DNA from: Bacteroidales bacterium
GTDB lineage: Bacteria; Bacteroidota; Bacteroidia; Bacteroidales; F082
Length of the DNA: 64,000 bases
Assembly: GCA_017553625.1 (NCBI GenBank)
Contig: JAFZKP010000028.1
Coordinates: 1-64,000, forward strand
Reading direction: 5' to 3'
This document shows positions 35,522 through 42,540 of the stretch, piece by piece. The position numbers and the translations under genes were made by a program. How positions within the stretch are numbered: position 1 is the stretch's first letter; the number at the start of each line of letters is the position of its first letter. Below the pieces are notes generated by a model, which had not been told where the DNA came from, did no database searches, and worked only from the letters and a program-made list of their open reading frames with translations.

Positions 35522-36787
35522 ATGAAAGATAATAGAAAATATCGCATACTTTGGTTAGATGATGAATTAAAAGTGGATGTTAATAGTTCCAACTATTGTC
35601 GTCTAAATAAAATGAGAGAAAAGGCTGAGGATGACATGGGAATGTACATTCAGACTTGTATTACAGGGAATGATTTCGTGTCGTTGGCTAAAGACCCAGA
35701 TCAAGATTGGGATGTATTTGTAATAGATGCAATTGGTAAGATGTCGGATACTGACGAATGTCCAAAAGATATTTTTGGTAAGGTATTAGGGAAAATTGAT
35801 GAGTTGGTAAACAATCAAGGAATATTACTATATTGCCTTACTGAAGAATTTGACAAATCTGAAAAAAGTTCAATTCAAAAACTGTTGTCGGTTTTTAATT
35901 TTTCGTTTTCACCGACAGGTGAGCAATATTACGACTATAATAATCCGAATTCTGATTCATTGTTCTGCGATATTAAGTCCAAATTAGATGAATATGGAAA
36001 ACTATTTCGGGACTTCCCTGAAATAGAAGAGGTTTATAGGGAGATTAAAAGAATCAACGGGGGACATAATGAAGCTACAGCGGCCATAACAGATATGATA
36101 AAATGGTATGAAGATAATAGTTATAGTGGTGATTTTGAACATGGGATTAGAGAGATAATCAATCAAATTTGCAAACGTCTTATCAATTATGGCTTTTATG
36201 ATAAGTCTGACATCAAGCCTAACGAAGCAAATTTCAGTTCAGTTACTGGCTTTTATCAGACTATGATGAAACGTAATCAGAATAATGATGAGTATTTGCT
36301 GTCAGCGAATTGTAGATTGAATTGGGAAGCTACAGCAATGTTGTTTCTTGGTACTATGGCAGATGTGACTCATCATGCATTACAAAAAGAAAGAGGAGAT
36401 TGCCAAGATTACCAATTGTATTATAAAGGCATGATTTTTAATGCATTCGTCTTGTTTTCCAAATGGTATTCCAGATTTAAAAATAACTGCGAATTGAATG
36501 GTTTAAAAAACACGAACTGGATGTTTAACCAGTATTACATTAATGGCTTATGGCCGTGTGAAATTAACCGTGAGTATCAAGGAAAATTGAAACAAACAAT
36601 AGATAGTTATGGCAATATCAAATGGAAAATTAGACCAAAATACACAATTGATACTCAAAATTCGCATATTATCGTTCATAGAAATGTAAGTACTAAAAGC
36701 TTTTCTGATGGAAGAGAGGTGAAATTCTTCCTTGGAACAAAAGACAGGAATGGAATTTGCTATGCTATTAGTGTTTCTTTGATATAA
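35522..36787 (+). CDS. Receiver-like protein with unknown C-terminal domain (operon gene 2)
   Basis: A 421-aa protein. Residues about 1-120 look like a response-regulator receiver domain: ILWLDDE gives the acidic pair (Asp13, Asp14), WDVFVIDA puts Asp69 at the phospho-acceptor position, and LYCLTEE supplies the conserved Thr107. The usual Lys is not obvious. The remaining 300 residues are helical with no recognised output domain. A segment around 285-330 (MADVTHHALQKER) resembles a helical HEPN-like or scaffold fold only loosely. No kinase is nearby. It probably transmits a signal within the cassette (inference). Confidence 0.75.
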   Translation: MKDNRKYRILWLDDELKVDVNSSNYCRLNKMREKAEDDMGMYIQTCITGNDFVSLAKDPDQDWDVFVIDAIGKMSDTDECPKDIFGKVLGKIDELVNNQGILLYCLTEEFDKSEKSSIQKLLSVFNFSFSPTGEQYYDYNNPNSDSLFCDIKSKLDEYGKLFRDFPEIEEVYREIKRINGGHNEATAAITDMIKWYEDNSYSGDFEHGIREIINQICKRLINYGFYDKSDIKPNEANFSSVTGFYQTMMKRNQNNDEYLLSANCRLNWEATAMLFLGTMADVTHHALQKERGDCQDYQLYYKGMIFNAFVLFSKWYSRFKNNCELNGLKNTNWMFNQYYINGLWPCEINREYQGKLKQTIDSYGNIKWKIRPKYTIDTQNSHIIVHRNVSTKSFSDGREVKFFLGTKDRNGICYAISVSLI

Positions 36788-36805
36788 AACTAAATCTTAT
36801 TTCAT

Positions 36806-37195
36806 ATGGCAAAAGAAAGAATGTCGGAAGACGAAATCAAAAGATATGGACAGAACTATAACGAGTCCAGTTTTTGGGACAAAATAAAAAAGTATGGTAA
36901 GACAGCAGGTAGTAAAGTTGTTTATCAAGCATTGAAGTTGTATTATGCGGCATTGTCTGATAATACTCCTGTCGCAATAAAAGTTCTCATTTATGGTGCT
37001 TTAGGGTATTTTATTTCACCTATTGACTTGATTTCAGATTTTATTCCAGTTATCGGCTTTACAGACGATTTGGTTGCTCTCGGTACTGCCATCGCTTCGG
37101 CTTCTGCATACATAACTCCAGCAGTCAAACAGCAAGCAAAGGAAAAGCTTGAAGACTGGTTCGGTAGTGTAAGTGATTCAGAAATAGAGGATTAA
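36806..37195 (+). CDS. YkvA family membrane protein (DUF1232), copy 1
   Basis: A 129-aa protein with the DUF1232 core at about residues 45-90, YFISPIDLISDFIPVIGFTDD, a short hydrophobic membrane-inserted motif common in YkvA proteins. The flanks are charged. It is the last gene of the three-gene operon, 18 nt after the receiver-like gene, and ends at a GGTTCC/GGAACC hairpin. Its codon use is AT-rich like its operon partners. Function unknown; small YkvA proteins are inner-membrane associated. Confidence 0.88.
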   Translation: MAKERMSEDEIKRYGQNYNESSFWDKIKKYGKTAGSKVVYQALKLYYAALSDNTPVAIKVLIYGALGYFISPIDLISDFIPVIGFTDDLVALGTAIASASAYITPAVKQQAKEKLEDWFGSVSDSEIED

Positions 37196-37209
37196 ATTGA
37201 AATAAGCAT

Positions 37210-37231
37210 TGGTTCCTGGCTTTTGGAACCA
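37210..37231 (+). terminator. Hairpin after YkvA copy 1
   Basis: TGGTTCC and GGAACCA enclose TGGCTTTT, 15 nt after the gene. A closely similar TGGTTCCA/TGGAACCA hairpin follows YkvA copy 2. Confidence 0.55.
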
Positions 37232-37272
37232 TTAAAACCAACATACATTATTTGCGATAAGAAAAAAGGTTG

Positions 37273-37280
37273 TATTTTTG
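37273..37280 (+). promoter_or_regulatory. -7 box for YkvA copy 2
   Basis: TATTTTTGCAGC, 148 nt before the start codon, leaves an unusually long leader. Confidence 0.55.
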
Positions 37281-37286
37281 CAGCGT

Positions 37287-37427
37287 CATTATCGACAAAG
37301 ACAATAAAAAAAGTAAAAAGTAAAAAGAAATCTTTCATTCGGAAAAGTTGCCCTGAATGAAGGGGCGGAGACCAAAAAAGGCTTCTGTCAAAATGGCAAC
37401 AATTGTCTAACCTTAAATCTTCTAGTT
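37287..37427 (+). promoter_or_regulatory. Long structured 5' leader of YkvA copy 2
   Basis: The leader contains CATTC...GAATG, CCCT...AGGGG and a long-range GTTGCC (near 37348) ... GGCAAC (near 37395) pairing, with an A-rich stretch AGTAAAAAGTAAAAAG before it. The ribosome-binding region follows. No known riboswitch or ribosomal-protein leader matches. Comparable leaders are absent from neighbouring genes, which mostly have leaders of 10-60 nt. Confidence 0.4.
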
Positions 37428-37832
37428 ATGAATGATTCTAAGGATTTTGTCGCTAATGGCACTGGTTGCAGTGCCGAGTATTCTGACCCCTCGACCTACA
37501 GCGACGACGCTTTCTGGGCCAAGGTGAAACGCTTCGCCAAGAAGGCTGGAGCCAAGGTGATTTACCTCGCCTTATTGTTGTACTATGCGCTCATTTCACC
37601 CAACACGCCTGGATGGGCGAAGACGGCGATCATAAGCGCTCTTGCTTATTTCATCTGCCCCATCGACCTTATTCCCGATGCCATTCCCATCATCGGATTC
37701 ACAGATGACCTTGCCGCCCTTGTCGCAGCCTACAAGGCCGTGAAGGTGTGTGTCACCCCTGATGTGGTCGCCAAGGCGAAGGCCAAAGCGTCCGAATGGT
37801 TCGGCATGGTCGAGGAGATTGAGTTGGCCTAA
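37428..37832 (+). CDS. YkvA family membrane protein (DUF1232), copy 2
   Basis: A 134-aa paralogue of the preceding YkvA protein. The cores align closely: FWAKVKRFAKKAGAKVIY against FWDKIKKYGKTAGSKVVY, and FICPIDLIPDAIPIIGFTDD against FISPIDLISDFIPVIGFTDD. It carries an extra Ser/Asp-rich N-terminus. Codon use is much richer in G and C than copy 1, so this copy has the composition of the chromosome and copy 1 that of the cassette. It has its own promoter and a long leader. Confidence 0.88.
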   Translation: MNDSKDFVANGTGCSAEYSDPSTYSDDAFWAKVKRFAKKAGAKVIYLALLLYYALISPNTPGWAKTAIISALAYFICPIDLIPDAIPIIGFTDDLAALVAAYKAVKVCVTPDVVAKAKAKASEWFGMVEEIELA

Positions 37833-37841
37833 AGCATGCAT

Positions 37842-37880
37842 GGGCTGAAATGGTTCCAGTATGTTGGAACCACTTTAGCC
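37842..37880 (+). terminator. Hairpin after YkvA copy 2
   Basis: GGCTGAAATGGTTCCA, loop GTATGT, then TGGAACCACTTTAGCC; a 16-bp stem with two mismatches, just after the gene. Confidence 0.6.
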
Positions 37881-37941
37881 GAAGCATTGCGAAAAAGCTA
37901 ACGTAAATTGTTCTATTTTTGCATCGCCAAAACAAAAGAAT

Positions 37942-38067
37942 ATGAAAAGAATCATCTATCGGAACGGACGCCACGAAAGATGTGACATGAAGCCTTGCCT
38001 TCAGTCGGAAAGTGTGACCAATGTTTCATCAAAACCGATTTCGCATGAACGATTTTTTCGGCATTGA
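37942..38067 (+). CDS. Possible 41-aa basic peptide
   Basis: ATG-initiated frame 20 nt after a TATTTTTG box at 37915-37922. It has many Arg, His and Lys (MKRIIYRNGRHERCD at the start) and four to five Ser/Cys. It overlaps the start of the next small frame by 23 nt. No family known; the promoter supports transcription, but coding status is uncertain. Confidence 0.3.
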   Translation: MKRIIYRNGRHERCDMKPCLQSESVTNVSSKPISHERFFRH

Positions 38068-38167
38068 AGACCTCGGCGATATCCTCAAGAACGGCAATCC
38101 CGCCACACTCATTACGATTGTGGGGTTGGTTACCATCTGGGGTATCTTGACGGCTTGCGGCAAGTGA
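38045..38167 (+). CDS. 40-aa single-span membrane peptide
   Basis: The product has a short acidic head (MNDFFGIEDLGD), then one hydrophobic span TLITIVGLVTIWGILTACG and a final Lys. Such single-helix proteins occur next to YkvA-like genes, but I know no named family. It is out of frame with and overlaps the preceding 41-codon ORF and is followed by a GC-rich hairpin. Confidence 0.45.
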   Translation: MNDFFGIEDLGDILKNGNPATLITIVGLVTIWGILTACGK

Positions 38168-38183
38168 TTGCCTTTTGTGGCTG

Positions 38184-38210
38184 TTGTTAGGGGGCTTTTA
38201 GCCCCCAACA
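38184..38210 (+). terminator. GC-rich hairpin after small membrane peptide
   Basis: GTTAGGGGGCT, loop TTT, then AGCCCCCAAC. A strong stem without a clear T-run; a terminator or processing site. Confidence 0.5.
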
Positions 38211-38247
38211 CACAGCCAATATATGAATAGAAAAACGATGAATCAAT

Positions 38248-38481
38248 ATGCTAAGAGGAACAACCACATTCAGATGCACAAAGTGCAAGAAAACATTCAG
38301 AGGATCAGATATTGAATGGTGTGCCACCATATATACTGCACCATGCAAATGTCCGCAATGTGGAAGCTTTCGCACCATGCCCTTATGGATGTTTTGGCAA
38401 ATTCCCATCTATAAGAGAATTTGGAATGCCAATGATGAAAACCAAAAGCCATTACACCTGAGACCATTGCATAAAGCATAG
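38248..38481 (+). CDS. Small zinc-ribbon protein, 77 aa
   Basis: Two Cys pairs, CTKC (residues 10-13) and CPQC (near 35-38), separated by about 20 residues containing a CATIY segment. This is the spacing of a zinc ribbon. The rest is basic and Trp-rich (MPLWMFWQIPIYKRIW). No family name recognised. It lies 67 nt ahead of the 250-aa unknown gene. Confidence 0.55.
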   Translation: MLRGTTTFRCTKCKKTFRGSDIEWCATIYTAPCKCPQCGSFRTMPLWMFWQIPIYKRIWNANDENQKPLHLRPLHKA

Positions 38482-38546
38482 ACAATCAAACTGAAAAACA
38501 AAGAGAAGTATCCTGTTTTTTCAGCGCAAAGAAACCAATTGAGATT

Positions 38547-39299
38547 ATGAAAAACACCCACTCTCCTTGGCTTAAAATGAACTGGCGGCGTCGATGCCGA
38601 CCACTCACACTTCGGGAGCTTATCCTGAAGAGCGATTTCCATGCCATGATGGAGCATATCACCAATTTTTCCGAGAGGATGATTGGTCTGGATCGGCATT
38701 TCTATCGTGCCGTCGAATACATACGCACAATGAAGGTGAAGTACGACCCCGATTATATTCTTGCTAAAAATTATGATGGCTGGCCTTCTGTCTGCAACTT
38801 GGAAGGAAACTCATGGCGTGAATTGCTCGGTCACCCGGTGCAACGTGCCAAAGACCTCCACTGCACCGATACACAACTGGCGGCACAATGCCTATGGCAT
38901 CTGACATTCTATGGCTTCACGCCTGAAGAACAGCATGCCAATTTTGAACGTGAGAATGAAGAGTTAGAAAGGGAAATGCGAAACGACGAGATGTGCTTGT
39001 GCGATGATATCTACACTGACGAGGAAATCAAGGAGTTTGCTTTAAGTGGTTTATCGAGAGTAAGGGACGAAGTGCTGGAAAGGCTGTTCACCCCCGAAGA
39101 AATCGTCGAAATCAAGAAACGCCGCAAGGAACGAGTTGATGCCGAGAACGCCAGGAAAGATGCAGCCGATGAGGAAGAAAGGAAACAATTGGAGCAAGAA
39201 ACGGCTCTTAAGCTGGAATTGAAGAAGAAAGCCAAGGAAGAGAAGCAGAGGGAGTGGTATCGTAAACGGAGAAGAAGCAGGCGAAACAAGCACAAATAG
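38547..39299 (+). CDS. Unknown 250-aa protein with charged coiled-coil tail
   Basis: Residues about 20-140 form a folded region with many Trp, His and Tyr (LILKSDFHAMMEHITNF, then WHLTFYGFTPEEQ near 120). From about 140 to the end the chain is almost entirely Glu, Lys and Arg and should form a long coiled coil, ending in a strongly basic RKRRRSRRNKHK tail that could bind nucleic acid. Related proteins of unknown function occur in Bacteroidales (recollection, not checked). No signal peptide. Confidence 0.7.
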   Translation: MKNTHSPWLKMNWRRRCRPLTLRELILKSDFHAMMEHITNFSERMIGLDRHFYRAVEYIRTMKVKYDPDYILAKNYDGWPSVCNLEGNSWRELLGHPVQRAKDLHCTDTQLAAQCLWHLTFYGFTPEEQHANFERENEELEREMRNDEMCLCDDIYTDEEIKEFALSGLSRVRDEVLERLFTPEEIVEIKKRRKERVDAENARKDAADEEERKQLEQETALKLELKKKAKEEKQREWYRKRRRSRRNKHK

Positions 39300-39378
39300 C
39301 TGAAAAACAGAGAATTTTGCAGCGAAGAGGAAATAAGATTAAAATGACAAAACAATTATGTCGAGAAAGAAATAAACG

Positions 39379-40770
39379 TTACTCTACCCTCTCAACCACC
39401 TCAATGCCGTACCTCTTTATTTTCTTGACAGGAATGTAAATCATAAACTCGTCAAAAGCGATATAAGTCGTATTTCCCATCACGATCAATCCGACACGAG
39501 AGTCGATGGTTAGCTTTGAGAACGATTCCCGCATATCTATTGGGACTTTATAAAACTTTTCTCCGTCAGCAGTGGTAATGTATATCGCATCCTGAGTGAT
39601 AGCGTGTAGATTTAACAGAAAATCGTATTCCCATTCAGCGTATTTGTTTGTAATTGTGCAATTGTCCACTATGCTTTGATAGTCTTCCACCAACCTTTCG
39701 TCCGTGACCTTCGTGAGAATGATTTTGTTAGCCCATCCTTTGTAATTTATGCTTTTTGTCAGATTCAGCTCTGTCACATCATCCCAATCTTTAGGCTTGT
39801 CCATATGGTAGTAGCAATGGTCACCCTCGTCGTATGGCTGTCCGCCGAGCAAATGCTTCGGAGCTTTCGGATGCAGCAGATAAACAAGCAAACCAGTATT
39901 CACCTTAATAATTTCCAAACCATACCGCATCTTCTCAACAATATTATTCTGTTTTTTGATGTATTTGGTCAAAAAATACATTCCAGCATCCGTTGTTTTC
40001 TCAATACACCAAAAATCCGTTCTCTCCATCCTGCCACCGCATTCATTCCAATAGCCTTCAATATCAAGGTCAACATGGTCTTCCTTGACACATTGGGTCA
40101 GATTGAAAACGGTATCCGGCGAAGCAAAATCTGAATATGACGACAGTATAAGCTTAACATGATTCAGCAACGTAAGTCTCGTTTTATGCTGCTCTTCCAT
40201 CGCTTCGCTGATTGTCGGCATCGATTCGAAATATCCAGTGTCTTTGGTGAAGTCATCCATCAGCCTGATGACACAATTGTATGTCTCGTCAAAATTATTT
40301 ATGTCGCCATCCTTCGACTCATAGCTTGGCCAAGCTTTCATCAGCAGCAACACGAGAATTTCGATTCTGATGTTTTTCTCCTCAATCTCTTCCAGAATAT
40401 TGAGCATCGATTTCGTGTACCTCTCCTCTTCCCAGCAAGGATAGAAATATTTCAAAATATCCATTGCCACCTTATCGGGAGCCTTTTTTCTCGACAGTTT
40501 CTTCTGATAAAATTCCGAAGCTTTTTTGTACTGCTTCATCGTGATTTCAAGGTCCAAAACACTATTCGTCGCTTTTTCAACGTACATGTAAAGGTCGTAA
40601 AACGTAGCTCTCGCCAGCTGCTTGTTCCTGTAGCATCGTTTTACTCCGTTGGTTCTAATGTTGTGATTGTCAAGATACTCTTCCAACTCGTCCAATGTGT
40701 TGAAAATCAAACGTGAATTAGTGATAACATTGAGCCATTCCAGATACATCGGTTCGTCAGTTGCTGCCAT
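39379..40770 (-). CDS. Unknown 463-aa protein
   Basis: I do not recognise the family. It is a cytoplasmic protein without a signal peptide. The N-terminal half (to about 250) is helical and charged. The C-terminal third is beta-rich, with YVLLHPKAPKHLLGG-like and GLIVMGNTTYIAFDEFMIYIPVKKIKRYG segments that look like a small barrel. It is the only long leftward gene in the accessory region. A TATTTTTG box lies at 40795-40802 on the minus strand, 24 nt upstream. Confidence 0.7.
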   Translation of the reverse strand: MAATDEPMYLEWLNVITNSRLIFNTLDELEEYLDNHNIRTNGVKRCYRNKQLARATFYDLYMYVEKATNSVLDLEITMKQYKKASEFYQKKLSRKKAPDKVAMDILKYFYPCWEEERYTKSMLNILEEIEEKNIRIEILVLLLMKAWPSYESKDGDINNFDETYNCVIRLMDDFTKDTGYFESMPTISEAMEEQHKTRLTLLNHVKLILSSYSDFASPDTVFNLTQCVKEDHVDLDIEGYWNECGGRMERTDFWCIEKTTDAGMYFLTKYIKKQNNIVEKMRYGLEIIKVNTGLLVYLLHPKAPKHLLGGQPYDEGDHCYYHMDKPKDWDDVTELNLTKSINYKGWANKIILTKVTDERLVEDYQSIVDNCTITNKYAEWEYDFLLNLHAITQDAIYITTADGEKFYKVPIDMRESFSKLTIDSRVGLIVMGNTTYIAFDEFMIYIPVKKIKRYGIEVVERVE

Positions 40771-40794
40771 GTCATTGAAATTTTAAATCCGATG

Positions 40795-40802
40795 CAAAAA
40801 TA
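40795..40802 (-). promoter_or_regulatory. -7 box for unknown 463-aa minus-strand gene
   Basis: The reverse strand reads TATTTTTGCATC, 24 nt before the ATG at 40770. Confidence 0.55.
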
Positions 40803-40960
40803 AAACAAACCTTTCAAACAGACAGCACTTATTGGAAATTAATTTCCTAAAATTTATATAAAATTGTCTGTGTTTCGTACCAATCATGGAAACGCTTACA
40901 TTTTGTAACAATTTTCCGACTCAAATAAAGCTTTTCAAACTGGAGCATTATGCACAATAG

Positions 40961-40968
40961 TATTTTTG
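40961..40968 (+). promoter_or_regulatory. -7 box deciding the start of the 148-aa gene
   Basis: TATTTTTGCAG lies 14 nt before the ATG at 40983. The ATG at 40950 lies upstream of the box and cannot be used from this promoter. Confidence 0.6.
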
Positions 40969-40982
40969 CAGAAAAAAAAGAG

Positions 40983-41429
40983 ATGAAAAAGAAAAATAAT
41001 TCTTTCAAACCCGACTGCGAATATTCTATTCTTAATCTCATCACAGCTTTTACGAATGGCAACACGGATTATTATGAATTACAAAGTGCTTTTAATCATA
41101 TTGATTTCACTGAGGATTACAGCGATATTTTCGACCGCTATGATCTTGAACATCAAGTGCCATTCTGCTGGTCGAGACTGCAACTTTATGGAATCTTGAT
41201 AAAGCTGCTCAAAGAAATAAAAAATAAAAAGCCTTTCACTGACACCCCCAATTATGACAGCCGAGCTTATGATAAACCTTTCTCATATGGCTACAACGTA
41301 CTGCTCGAAAACTGCTCCGACAGATTTGAGATATGCGTACGGATTATCAGGCACTTGTGGAAAAACGAGCCGCTGCTTGAAACGACTCCGGATAATGTTC
41401 CGTGGGGTTACGAAAAATATGCGATTTAA
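40983..41429 (+). CDS. Unknown 148-aa protein
   Basis: A small cytoplasmic protein with a basic N-terminus (MKKKNNSFKPD) and a mixed helical body rich in Tyr, Asp and Asn. No motif that I can name. The start at 40983 is chosen because a -7 box lies between it and an earlier in-frame ATG. Codon use is AT-rich like other genes of the accessory region. Confidence 0.65.
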   Translation: MKKKNNSFKPDCEYSILNLITAFTNGNTDYYELQSAFNHIDFTEDYSDIFDRYDLEHQVPFCWSRLQLYGILIKLLKEIKNKKPFTDTPNYDSRAYDKPFSYGYNVLLENCSDRFEICVRIIRHLWKNEPLLETTPDNVPWGYEKYAI

Positions 41430-41456
41430 GTGGTATACCGTCACCCAATCTTGCCA

Positions 41457-41732
41457 CTATGCTACAGCCGCTCCAAATATCATCATAGCCAAGAATACAA
41501 GGAGTGCTATCGTTATTATCGCCAATATACTTCCCAGGCAACCCCAATTCCTATCTCCATCAGGCAACTTATCCGACAACAAACATATAATCAAACCTAT
41601 AAATGGCGTGAATAGTATCGATAAGAAGAATGTCCAGCCAAATCCTATTCTCCTTCTTGCACCGACCAATCCCACAAGTGCGGCAAGAAACGTATCGCTC
41701 AGTAATCCGAAAATCAAAAGTGTTAAGCCCAT
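41457..41732 (-). CDS. Small two- to three-helix membrane protein, 91 aa
   Basis: Hydrophobic spans at about residues 3-22, 30-52 and 66-90, with a charged ARRR turn after the first. The middle carries FGWTFFLSILFTPFIGLIICLLS, similar in style to small Bacteroidetes inner-membrane proteins of unknown role. A reverse-strand TATCTTTG at 41749-41756 is a fitting promoter, 16 nt upstream of the ATG. Confidence 0.65.
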   Translation of the reverse strand: MGLTLLIFGLLSDTFLAALVGLVGARRRIGFGWTFFLSILFTPFIGLIICLLSDKLPDGDRNWGCLGSILAIITIALLVFLAMMIFGAAVA

Positions 41733-41803
41733 AATGTGATATTTTTTGCAAAGATAGCAATAATCACAAATCTTTTTTATCTTTGCAGGAAAATAATCTA
41801 GGA

Positions 41804-41950
41804 ATGGCGATAACGAGCGATAGACTTAGACAAACATTTAGCGAAGGCGGCGCACTGGAGATTTACCACGAGATTAAATCCGGCGGCGATTTCCTTGGCT
41901 TTACGAAACAATGGAAATCTCTTATTACAAACCAGCCGTTAAAGGATTAA
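41804..41950 (+). CDS. Possible 48-aa protein before SMR transporter
   Basis: A TATCTTTG box at 41778-41785 is followed by AGGA and an ATG at 41804. The short product (MAITSDRLRQTFSEGGALEI at its start) has no known family. It sits 35 nt ahead of the SMR gene and probably shares its transcript. It could also be the remnant of a longer gene. Confidence 0.45.
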   Translation: MAITSDRLRQTFSEGGALEIYHEIKSGGDFLGFTKQWKSLITNQPLKD

Positions 41951-41985
41951 GAGCAAATATCCTCAGCGGAAAATACCAATAAACA

Positions 41986-42309
41986 ATGAACTGGCTGATT
42001 CTCATAATTGCTGGCCTCTGTGAAACAGGCTTCGCTTTCTGCCTTGGTAAAACCAAGCTTGTTGATGGCACTGAATTCTGGGCTTGGATAGCAGGCTTTG
42101 CCTTCTTCTACGTGTTGAGTGCTGTCCTTCTTGCTAAAGCAACTCAAACCATCCCAATAGGCATCGCTTACCCTGTTTGGACTGGCATAGGTGCTGTTGG
42201 AGCTGTTCTTTTGGGCATATTTGTTTTCCATGAACCAGCAACCTTCTGGAGAATATTCTTTCTCAGCACTTTAATTCTCTCAATTGTCGGTCTTAAATAT
42301 GTAGGATAA
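41986..42309 (+). CDS. Small multidrug resistance family exporter (Gdx/SugE-like)
   Basis: A 107-aa inner-membrane protein with four hydrophobic helices. The essential proton- and substrate-binding Glu is Glu13 in AGLCETGFAF. The segment YPVWTGIGAVGAVLLGIF near residue 60 matches the Gdx (SugE, guanidinium exporter) branch better than EmrE. It acts as a dual-topology dimer exchanging protons for small cations. Only one gene is present, as expected for a homodimer. No guanidine riboswitch is visible in front of it. Confidence 0.88.
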   Translation: MNWLILIIAGLCETGFAFCLGKTKLVDGTEFWAWIAGFAFFYVLSAVLLAKATQTIPIGIAYPVWTGIGAVGAVLLGIFVFHEPATFWRIFFLSTLILSIVGLKYVG

Positions 42310-42389
42310 TTATGATAACACTCGACACTACCGATATGTGCCCACATATGCAAAAGAAGCTAATCAACGAAAATAAATTTGCAATTTAT

Positions 42390-42410
42390 CAACTGATTAA
42401 CTGACTAACT
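42390..42410. repeat. YAACTGAY octamer array 2 (short)
   Basis: About two and a half octamers (CAACTGAT, TAACTGAC, TAACT), 7 nt from the 3' end of the minus-strand tRNA-Arg. Confidence 0.7.
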
Positions 42411-42416
42411 TTATAG

Positions 42417-42488
42417 TGACCCCGCTGGGAATCGAACCCAGACCAAAGGAACCGGAATCCTTTATTCTATCCGTTAGACTACAGGGCC
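42417..42488 (-). tRNA. tRNA-Arg (anticodon CCG)
   Basis: A 72-nt cloverleaf on the minus strand. The acceptor GGCCCTG pairs with CGGGGTC with two G-U pairs. The anticodon loop TTCCGGT sits on an AAAGGA/TCCTTT stem. The T arm is CTGGG-TTCGATT-CCCAG and the discriminator is A. No CCA encoded. It marks the right-hand edge of the accessory region that starts at tmRNA. Confidence 0.95.
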
Positions 42489-42540
42489 TTTTTTCGCTTG
42501 CAAAATTACAAAAAACTTCTCAACTTCTAACTACTAACTC

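Noticed and set aside
41986..42309. Guanidine riboswitch in front of the SMR exporter
   Set aside because: The 35-nt gap and the preceding 48-codon frame show no conserved ACGR or similar riboswitch motif.
31374..42488. Integrated phage or conjugative element
   Set aside because: No integrase, relaxase, portal, terminase or transfer gene was found, and no direct repeat of the tmRNA or tRNA 3' end was seen at the far border.
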